Source: Sideroxydans sp. (GTDB lineage Bacteria > Pseudomonadota > Gammaproteobacteria > Burkholderiales > Gallionellaceae). From it: a stretch of 5,028 nt of DNA. Position numbers and translations under genes: made by a program. Positions 1 through 4,555 of this stretch are shown here, piece after piece. Under the pieces are notes generated by a model. That model was not told the DNA's origin, did no database searches, and saw nothing but the letters and a program-made list of their open reading frames with translations. The stretch's first letter is position 1, and every line of letters starts with the position of its first letter. The stretch is from the NCBI GenBank assembly GCA_030823965.1, contig JAVBYP010000139.1, forward strand, positions 1 to 5,028, given 5' to 3'.

Positions 1-802
1 CATCGACCGCTAGGCGCACACGATTACATGTCTCGCAGAAATGTTGCGACATCGGGGTGATGAAACCGATGCTCCCCGAGCCATCGGGGGATACCAGATA
101 ACGCGCGGGACCACCGCCACGAACCAGTCCATCCACCAGACCGAAACGCGCTTGCAGACGCAGACGGATAGGTTGCAGATCGACATAACCAGAATTGCGT
201 CCAGTCTCGCCCATCGGCATGGTCTCGATCAGTCGCAGCACAAAACCATGACGGAAACAGTATTCCGCCATCGCTTCGATCTCATCCTCGTTCACGCCCG
301 CCATCACCACCATGTTGATCTTGATCGGATCGAAACCGCACGCCTTCGCCACCAGCAATCCATCCAATATCTGCGCCAAAGCGTCCCGTCGCGTGATGCT
401 TTGCAGTCGCTCTGCGCACAGGGAATCAAGACTCACATTGAGTCGAGTGATGCCCGCCTGTTTGAGAGCTGCCGCGTGACGTGCCAACTGCGTACCGTTG
501 GTGCTGAGTGACATATCCGTCACCCCAGGCAAAGTAGAAAGCCGTGTCGCCAATCCACTCAAGTCTCGACGCAACAACGGTTCGCCCCCAGTGATACGAA
601 AACGGGAAGTCCCCATGCGCGCAAAAGATGCGACGACACGCTCGATCTCGTCGAAGGTCAGCCAATCTTCAGGCTCTTCGTAATCGCTGAACCCCTGCGG
701 CATGCAATAACTGCAACGCATGTCGCAACGGTCGGTTACCGACAACCTGAGGTAGTCGATGCGGCGACCGAAGCGATCCTGCAAGGGCGAGAACTGACTC
801 AT
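1..802 (-). CDS. moaA: GTP 3',8-cyclase MoaA (molybdenum cofactor synthesis), C-terminus beyond window
   Basis: A radical SAM enzyme that rearranges GTP to 3',8-cyclo-GTP, the first step of molybdenum cofactor synthesis, in the cytoplasm. My minus-strand translation gives 267 codons before the window edge. It begins MSQFSPLQDRFGRRIDYLRL, the usual MoaA opening. The N-terminal 4Fe-4S site is C26-x3-C30-x2-C33 (CDMRCSYC). TGGEPLL follows at 71-77, then STNG at 100-103, NVSLDSL at 122-128 and RLIETMPMG near 190-198. The C-terminal cluster site starts with C256-x2-C259 followed by NRVRL; its third cysteine should lie just outside the window. MoaA is usually about 320-330 residues, so roughly 60 are missing. 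The start sits 4 bases after the apbC stop with no clear Shine-Dalgarno, suggesting translational coupling. Identity is seen directly from family motifs. Confidence 0.97.
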   Translation of the reverse strand, partial: MSQFSPLQDRFGRRIDYLRLSVTDRCDMRCSYCMPQGFSDYEEPEDWLTFDEIERVVASFARMGTSRFRITGGEPLLRRDLSGLATRLSTLPGVTDMSLSTNGTQLARHAAALKQAGITRLNVSLDSLCAERLQSITRRDALAQILDGLLVAKACGFDPIKINMVVMAGVNEDEIEAMAEYCFRHGFVLRLIETMPMGETGRNSGYVDLQPIRLRLQARFGLVDGLVRGGGPARYLVSPDGSGSIGFITPMSQHFCETCNRVRLAVD

Positions 803-806
803 CGAA

Positions 807-1898
807 TTATGTGTTCTGCACCACGATCTTGGGGAAGACGGCACTATGGTCTTGCGCCATGTCGGCGATCTTCACGGCCACACGGCGTGCAATCTGTTGA
901 TAGACTTTGGTCAAATTGCTGTCGGGCTCAGCCACCACGGTCGGCGTGCCCGAATCGGACTGTTCGCGGATGCGGATATCCAACGGCAATCCGCCCAAGA
1001 ACTCCACACTGTAGTCGGCACACATCTTCTCGCCACCACCAGCGCCGAAGATATGCTCTTCATGACCACAATTGGAACAGATATGGGTACTCATGTTCTC
1101 CACGATACCGATGATCTTCACATCCACCTTCTCGAACATCTTGAGTCCCTTGCGGGCATCCATCAGTGCGATGTCCTGCGGGGTAGTGACGATGATCGAA
1201 CCGGTTACAGGAACTGTCTGTGCGAGTGACAATTGGATATCGCCAGTGCCGGGCGGCAGATCGACCACCAGATAGTCGAGGTTGTCCCACTTGGTCTTGC
1301 GCAACAGTTGGTCCAACGCTTGAGTCGCCATAGGGCCGCGCCAGATCATCGGAGTGTCCCCATCAATCAGGAATCCGATAGACATGACTTGCAGACCATG
1401 GTTTGTCATTGGATTCATCATGGTGCCATCTGGAGAATCTGGCTGACCGCTGATACCCAACATGGTGGGTTGTGATGGGCCGTAGATGTCTGCATCCATG
1501 ATGCCGACACGCGCGCCTTCAGCAGCCAATGCCAGGGCCAGGTTGACTGCCGTGGTGCTCTTACCTACCCCACCTTTGCCGCTGGCGACTGCAATGATGT
1601 TCTTCACGCCATCTACCAGTTTCACGCCGCGCTGCACCGCATGTGGCACGACTTTGCTGCTCACATTGGCCTTGACGCTAGTCACACCGGGCAGTGCAGT
1701 CTTGAGATGGTTCTCGACCAAGGACTGTATCTCCGCCCACACGCTCTTGGCGGGATAACCCAGCAGGATGTCCAAGCTCACATCGCTGCCACTCACTTTG
1801 ATGTTCTTCACCGACTTGCCGCTGACGAAATCCTTCTTCGTGTTCGGATCGATCAGATTCTTCAACGCGCTCTGTACATCTGTCTCATTCACACTCAT
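807..1898 (-). CDS. apbC: Iron-sulfur cluster carrier ATPase ApbC/Mrp
   Basis: A cytoplasmic Mrp/NBP35-family P-loop ATPase that binds and delivers Fe-S clusters to apoproteins. The chosen start gives 363 residues, normal for the family. Residues 1 to about 85 form the MIP18/DUF59-type N-terminal domain. The deviant Walker A motif GKGGVGKST is at 107-115, DADIYGPS at 135-142 and DLPPGTGD at 213-220. The cluster-bridging CxxC (CSNC) is at 274-277, followed by a HIFGAGGG segment. The frame stays open 11 codons upstream to an ATG at 1931, but the start at 1898 is preferred: an AAGGTGGG Shine-Dalgarno ends 7 bases before it, and MSVNETDV is a more typical N-terminus. It is followed after 4 bases by moaA, a Fe-S enzyme that could plausibly be a client. 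A palindromic element lies upstream, so apbC may have its own promoter or depend on readthrough. Confidence 0.97.
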   Translation of the reverse strand: MSVNETDVQSALKNLIDPNTKKDFVSGKSVKNIKVSGSDVSLDILLGYPAKSVWAEIQSLVENHLKTALPGVTSVKANVSSKVVPHAVQRGVKLVDGVKNIIAVASGKGGVGKSTTAVNLALALAAEGARVGIMDADIYGPSQPTMLGISGQPDSPDGTMMNPMTNHGLQVMSIGFLIDGDTPMIWRGPMATQALDQLLRKTKWDNLDYLVVDLPPGTGDIQLSLAQTVPVTGSIIVTTPQDIALMDARKGLKMFEKVDVKIIGIVENMSTHICSNCGHEEHIFGAGGGEKMCADYSVEFLGGLPLDIRIREQSDSGTPTVVAEPDSNLTKVYQQIARRVAVKIADMAQDHSAVFPKIVVQNT

Positions 1899-1905
1899 CG
1901 CTAAT

Positions 1906-1913
1906 CCCACCTT
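1906..1913 (-). promoter_or_regulatory. Shine-Dalgarno of apbC (decides the start)
   Basis: The minus strand reads AAGGTGGG, ending 7 bases before the ATG at 1898. This favours that start over the in-frame ATG at 1931, which lies inside the palindrome at 1921-1934 and has no comparable ribosome binding site. Confidence 0.8.
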
Positions 1914-1920
1914 AGTATAT

Positions 1921-1934
1921 TGATTGATCAATCA
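1921..1934. promoter_or_regulatory. Perfect 14-bp palindrome upstream of apbC, possible operator
   Basis: The sequence TGATTGATCAATCA is its own exact reverse complement. It lies 8 bases upstream of the apbC Shine-Dalgarno and 4 bases from the edge of the concentric inverted-repeat element. Position and symmetry fit a binding site for a dimeric regulator, but no regulator is identified. The half-sites resemble TTGAT/ATCAA of FNR/CRP-type boxes but the spacing is wrong for FNR. Regulation is an inference; the palindrome itself is certain. Confidence 0.4.
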
Positions 1935-1938
1935 TCAC

Positions 1939-2077
1939 GGCACCTCAAATAATCCAAATTTCGTCGCGATACTGCGTTACTCACGAAAAATCGCTCCTTA
2001 CATATTTCATATATGCTGCGTCGCAATTTTTCGTTCGCGCCTTGTCTTGCTTAGAACTTTGAATTATTAGTGGCGCC
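1939..2077. repeat. Concentric imperfect inverted-repeat element (MITE-like or dispersed intergenic repeat)
   Basis: The outer 23 bases at each end (1939-1961 and 2055-2077) are inverted repeats matching at 18 of 23 positions by hand count, with terminal motifs GGCACC and GGCGCC. Inside them, ACGAAAAAT (1983-1991) pairs perfectly with ATTTTTCGT (2026-2034). At the core, CATAT (2001-2005) pairs with ATATG (2011-2015) around a 5-base loop. All three pairs share one centre near 2008, so the whole 139 bp is one nested palindrome. It fills most of the gap between the DUF971 gene and apbC and has no coding capacity. No clear target-site duplication is visible. It could be a miniature mobile element, a dispersed REP-like repeat, or a transcript-level structure. 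Copy number elsewhere cannot be judged from this window. Confidence 0.65.
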
Positions 2078-2090
2078 TGTCATTCTTTGC

Positions 2091-2462
2091 TCAGCGCTTC
2101 GTCTCACGACTGGCGTTGGCCGCTGCCATTCTTTCTAGATAGTCTTGCCACAATTCGGACTGACGGCTTCCTAATCCATGCAGATATTCCCACGTATAGA
2201 TACCGCTGTCATGTCCGTCATCAAAGGTGATCTGTAGTGCATAGCTGCCAGCAGGCGCGACATCTTTGATACGCACATCCTGCTTACCGACTTGCAACAC
2301 CTCCTCACCAGGTAAGTGTCCTGTGACATCGGCGGAAGGCGAATATACCCGCAGATACTCATAAGGAAAACTGAACGTCTGCCCATCATTGAAACCGATC
2401 TCCAGCAAGCGCGATTCCTGATGCAGTGTGATCCCTGTTGCTTGGAACGCCATCTTCTTCAT
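2091..2462 (-). CDS. DUF971 (gamma-butyrobetaine hydroxylase-like N-terminal domain) protein
   Basis: A single-domain cytoplasmic protein of 123 residues. Family signatures are LRVYSPSA at 37-44, VRIKDVAPAGSYAL at about 63-76 and the strongly conserved DDGHDSGIYTWEYL at 81-94, followed by a WQDYL helix. This is the DUF971/GBBH-like_N fold. In gamma-butyrobetaine hydroxylase the related domain binds zinc, but no cysteines are present here, so that role is not supported. Stand-alone members are common in proteobacteria, and the domain also occurs with Mrp-type ATPases, which agrees with apbC lying downstream. Its molecular function is unknown. Two starts are possible, M1 (2462) and M4 (2453). 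A GAAGGG sequence lies 2 bases before M1 and 11 before M4, so neither spacing is ideal. The start is 7 bases after the preceding gene, so the two are very likely cotranscribed. Confidence 0.9.
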   Translation of the reverse strand: MKKMAFQATGITLHQESRLLEIGFNDGQTFSFPYEYLRVYSPSADVTGHLPGEEVLQVGKQDVRIKDVAPAGSYALQITFDDGHDSGIYTWEYLHGLGSRQSELWQDYLERMAAANASRETKR

Positions 2463-2469
2463 ATCCCTT

Positions 2470-2901
2470 CTATCTTCTATAACGATAGTGCATCTTGGCT
2501 GCCAGCACGACCTCTTGGAATGGTAGCTGCTCTAATTCCCCGAACGACTGTTGTGCCGCATCCAACAGTTGTGACACATCATTCACTTCGACCTTCCCAT
2601 CCACCACATACTGCAAACCGATCAGGCCACCGCATTGCAATCGCATCTCCTTCGCGTGCGGCAGCGGATCGTCGATGTGCGTCACACCCAATGCAAAAGT
2701 GAAGTTGGAACGAAGCAGCTGATACAAGGAGATGCAGCGTGACCTATGCAGCGCATCCTGACATAACACGACTTCACGTTCTGCCAGATTGTGCTTCTCT
2801 ACTTGGGAACAATACACACATTTCGTGAGTACGGTTTTTTCAAATGCACAGCTGCGATCCGACCATGATCCACGCATCGACTTGTATGCAGATTCATCCA
2901 T
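2470..2901 (-). CDS. Cysteine-rich conserved-looking hypothetical protein, possible metal or Fe-S binder
   Basis: I do not recognise a named family. The 143-residue product has no signal peptide or membrane segment, so it should be cytoplasmic. Cysteines fall at 18, 28, 31, 47, 56 and 90, i.e. C-x9-C-x2-C-x15-C-x8-C-x33-C. The CVYC pair at 28-31 and the CGG at 90-92, inside LPHAKEMRLQCGGLIGLQ (80-97), are the most motif-like parts. The N-terminal half is rich in charged residues and histidines (H37, H52, H75, H82). This pattern suggests a metal or Fe-S site but does not prove one. The C-terminal half (about 95-143) looks like a small alpha/beta segment without cysteines. It lies between the 76-residue protein (9-base gap) and the DUF971 gene (7-base gap). 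No clear Shine-Dalgarno precedes ATG 2901, so coupling to the upstream gene is likely. Confidence 0.8.
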   Translation of the reverse strand: MDESAYKSMRGSWSDRSCAFEKTVLTKCVYCSQVEKHNLAEREVVLCQDALHRSRCISLYQLLRSNFTFALGVTHIDDPLPHAKEMRLQCGGLIGLQYVVDGKVEVNDVSQLLDAAQQSFGELEQLPFQEVVLAAKMHYRYRR

Positions 2902-2910
2902 CGCAGGGGG

Positions 2911-3141
2911 TCAGTCATCCCCCAATTCAGGCTGGCGCTCACGCACCTGATTCAGCAGATCTTCCGCATGTAACTCATTGTCCGCATGGATCATCTTGAT
3001 GAGCGCCGTCGAACCTTTGGCGGCTTCTTCGGTGCGTAAGGATTTCACCCTGTCGGAAGCAGCACGATAAGTATCGTGCTGCTCGATCTTATCCAACATC
3101 TTGATAGGCTGCGTCTTGATTCGATAGATGAAATAGGCCAT
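2911..3141 (-). CDS. Small conserved-looking hypothetical protein (76 aa)
   Basis: No named family is recognised. The 76-residue product begins MAYFIYRI, an edge-strand-like segment. A helical region follows (about 15-45) with EQHDTYRAASDRVKSLRTEE, then a second strand, ALIKMIHAD (46-54), and a helix with ELHAEDLLNQVRE (56-68), ending in an acidic tail. It has no cysteine, signal peptide or membrane segment, and the beta-alpha-beta-alpha pattern suggests a compact cytoplasmic domain. It is real rather than spurious because it fits tightly in the operon (17-base gap upstream, 9-base gap downstream), reads in the same direction and has coherent amphipathic structure. A weak AAGAGA lies 12 bases before the ATG. 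A perfect inverted repeat lies within its coding sequence. Confidence 0.78.
   Translation of the reverse strand: MAYFIYRIKTQPIKMLDKIEQHDTYRAASDRVKSLRTEEAAKGSTALIKMIHADNELHAEDLLNQVRERQPELGDD
3058..3083. repeat. Perfect 12-bp inverted repeat inside the 76-aa gene
   Basis: The arm AGCAGCACGATA (3058-3069) and its exact reverse complement TATCGTGCTGCT (3072-3083) are separated by 2 bases. In the mRNA this would form an 11-bp stem with a 4-base loop. It overlaps codons for the EQHDTYRAAS stretch. No U-run follows, so it is not an intrinsic terminator. It could be an mRNA processing or stability element, or a coincidence of codon choice. Confidence 0.6.
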
Positions 3142-3158
3142 TGGATATCGTGTCTCTT

Positions 3159-3626
3159 TTAATTGCGTTTTAGGAAAGTGATGACGTTGGCATTAGGCGC
3201 ATTCTTGCTGGCACAGCTGCCCTCGCCCAATCCTGCGAGCTGTTCGGCCTCGTGCAACAGGTTGACGACATCGACGTAATGTTTCTGCTTCACCATCATC
3301 AGCGCAGTGAAGCCACCTTCGTTCTTGGCCAGCACGTCCGCACCTGAACGGATCAACAGATCGACGATATCCGTCTCACCATAGCCAGCCGCCAACATCA
3401 ATGGACGCACTGCATAGCCGATGGTCGCCTCAAGGTTCGCGCCTGCTTCGATCAGCACTTGCACGACATCTAGGAAGCCGTGTTTCAACTCTTGGCTGTA
3501 CACAGCTCGCGCCAAAGGCGTCCAACCGGCCTCATCCAATGCATTGACATCCGCCCCAGCCGACAACAACTGTTGCACCGACTTTGCATCACCGCGATTC
3601 ACTGCCTCGAATAATGCTGCGCTCAT
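3159..3626 (-). CDS. Ankyrin-repeat protein (four repeats, cytoplasmic)
   Basis: A 155-residue protein made almost entirely of ankyrin repeats, which mediate protein-protein binding. Repeats lie at about 5-31 (LFEAVNRGDAKSVQQLLSAG), 33-67 (GWTPLARAVYS, with a short insert before DVVQVLIEAGANLEA), 73-102 (RPLMLAAGYGETDIVDLLI) and 104-131 (GFTALMMVKQKHYVDVVNLL). The tail (132-155) carries a single cysteine at 138. There is no signal peptide, so the product should stay in the cytoplasm. The start is well supported: a perfect AGGAGG lies 7 bases upstream. It begins 18 bases after the exported-protein gene ends. Small ankyrin proteins in bacteria are often cotranscribed with the proteins they assist, but the partner cannot be named from the sequence. 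Confidence 0.93.
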   Translation of the reverse strand: MSAALFEAVNRGDAKSVQQLLSAGADVNALDEAGWTPLARAVYSQELKHGFLDVVQVLIEAGANLEATIGYAVRPLMLAAGYGETDIVDLLIRSGADVLAKNEGGFTALMMVKQKHYVDVVNLLHEAEQLAGLGEGSCASKNAPNANVITFLKRN

Positions 3627-3633
3627 AGCGAAT

Positions 3634-3639
3634 CCTCCT
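3634..3639 (-). promoter_or_regulatory. Consensus Shine-Dalgarno of the ankyrin gene
   Basis: AGGAGG on the minus strand, 7 bases before ATG 3626. It is the strongest ribosome binding site in the window and suggests higher translation of the ankyrin protein than of the two genes after it, which have weak or no sites. Confidence 0.8.
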
Positions 3640-3644
3640 ATCGA

Positions 3645-4535
3645 TTACTTCTGTACTGTCTTTTGCAATGCCTCGCGGATCGCTTCAGGTGTCTTCATGA
3701 TGTTCATGAAGCTGTTCTTACCCATCATGCTGAGATCAGGGAAGTCGATGGCGATACGGAAACGCGCATACAGTGCATAGACCTTGTTGCCAGAGACCAG
3801 GACTTCGTAAGGGAGATGCGCGGTGGATTTGACATCACGGAAGTCGATCTCGGACATGACGAAGCGGTCGTCCATATATTTCGTGCCATCACTGCCTTTC
3901 AAGCCGACACCGAACACACTCTCTTTTTTGCCCGTCACGTCGACACGATAGACCTTGCTCACGCCATTCTTGTTGTTGGCCAGCTTGGCATCCACGGCTT
4001 GCACCGCTTCTTCGTAACTAGCGTATTCGGCCAATAGGCTAGGCTCATCGAAATATTCCATACCGATTGTGTAATGGTATTTACGTGCTTTCTTCGCTGT
4101 CATGCCTTGCGCACCGAACTCTTCCACACGCCCCAATGCATTACCCAATGCGGTAGACACCGCAGACAGGTCACCCTTCATGCGATACACGTGTGACATG
4201 TAGACGGGGTTGGTATAGCTCACCTGTACTTCCTTTCCCGCCTCGGTAAGGGATACGCGCTGTACTGCACCGTAGCCGCCGAATTCGCTGGCTGCCGCAT
4301 TGCTCTTGAGTTCGTCGTTGGTGACGACGATGACATGTGCACCCGCATAAGGCGCGTATTCACCGGCGATGGTGAATCCGGCACTGGTCAAGGCGGTTTT
4401 GACTTGAACGGTCTTCTCGGCGACCGTGCCCGCGCTCTTGGAAGCTAGAACGAACGGCTTCAATATGACATCAGCCGCAAACGTCGCGCTGGTGACAGAC
4501 AACAATGCTACGGACAGCAAGAATTTCTTGATCAT
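3645..4535 (-). CDS. Exported (periplasmic) protein with DUF302-like features
   Basis: A 296-residue protein with a clear Sec-type signal peptide: MIKKFLL n-region, hydrophobic core to about residue 16, and likely cleavage after A20 (ATFA|AD). The mature part has no cysteine and no further membrane segment, so it is probably soluble and periplasmic. A first domain (about 43-133) has a helix (VKTALTSAGFTIAGEY), a strand (AHVIVVTN) and the VQVSYTNPVYMSHVYRM strand pair typical of DUF302-type folds. A middle linker (about 150-200) is charged. A second, possibly related domain (about 205-290) contains YEVLVSGNKVYALYARFRIA and a methionine-rich stretch (SMMGKNSFMNIM, about 269-280). The family assignment is tentative and no enzymatic activity can be assigned. 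The start at 4535 is chosen for its AGGAGA site. An upstream in-frame ATG at 4559 overlaps the stop of the preceding reductase gene as ATGA. Confidence 0.82.
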   Translation of the reverse strand: MIKKFLLSVALLSVTSATFAADVILKPFVLASKSAGTVAEKTVQVKTALTSAGFTIAGEYAPYAGAHVIVVTNDELKSNAAASEFGGYGAVQRVSLTEAGKEVQVSYTNPVYMSHVYRMKGDLSAVSTALGNALGRVEEFGAQGMTAKKARKYHYTIGMEYFDEPSLLAEYASYEEAVQAVDAKLANNKNGVSKVYRVDVTGKKESVFGVGLKGSDGTKYMDDRFVMSEIDFRDVKSTAHLPYEVLVSGNKVYALYARFRIAIDFPDLSMMGKNSFMNIMKTPEAIREALQKTVQK

Positions 4536-4541
4536 CACGCT

Positions 4542-4547
4542 TCTCCT
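4542..4547 (-). promoter_or_regulatory. Shine-Dalgarno of the exported-protein gene
   Basis: AGGAGA on the minus strand, with AGGAG ending 7 bases before ATG 4535. It favours this start over the in-frame ATG at 4559, which has no site of its own. Confidence 0.75.
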
Positions 4548-4555
4548 AGTTGGGT

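Noticed and set aside
41..511. Long plus-strand open frame
   Set aside because: It is antisense to moaA, whose motifs are unmistakable. The frame's product is low-complexity (rich in H, R, Q and T) with no recognisable domain.
846..1904. Several plus-strand open frames across apbC
   Set aside because: All are shadows of the apbC frame, with no ribosome binding sites or protein-like composition.
1914..1919. TATACT on the minus strand as a -10 box for apbC
   Set aside because: It abuts the Shine-Dalgarno, so transcription would begin inside the ribosome binding site, and no -35-like hexamer lies at 16-18 bases.
1899..1931. N-terminal extension of apbC to the ATG at 1931
   Set aside because: That ATG lies within the palindrome and lacks a ribosome binding site, whereas ATG 1898 has AAGGTGGG at good spacing.
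1920..1935. FNR-type box (TTGAT-N4-ATCAA)
   Set aside because: The half-sites are separated by 6 rather than 4 bases and the distal one reads ATCAT, so it does not match the consensus.
1983..2034. Intrinsic terminator after the DUF971 gene
   Set aside because: The 9-bp AT-rich stem has a long interior and is not followed by a U-run in the transcript direction; it is better read as part of the nested palindrome.
2316..2702. Plus-strand open frame of 128 codons
   Set aside because: It crosses the DUF971 and cysteine-rich genes on the opposite strand and its product has no coherent structure.
3693..3711. 8-bp inverted repeat (CTTCATGA / TCATGAAG) with a 3-base spacer near the end of the exported-protein gene
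   Set aside because: It arises from repeated ATG-AA codons in a methionine-rich stretch, lies inside the gene and has no U-run, so neither a terminator nor an operator is supported.
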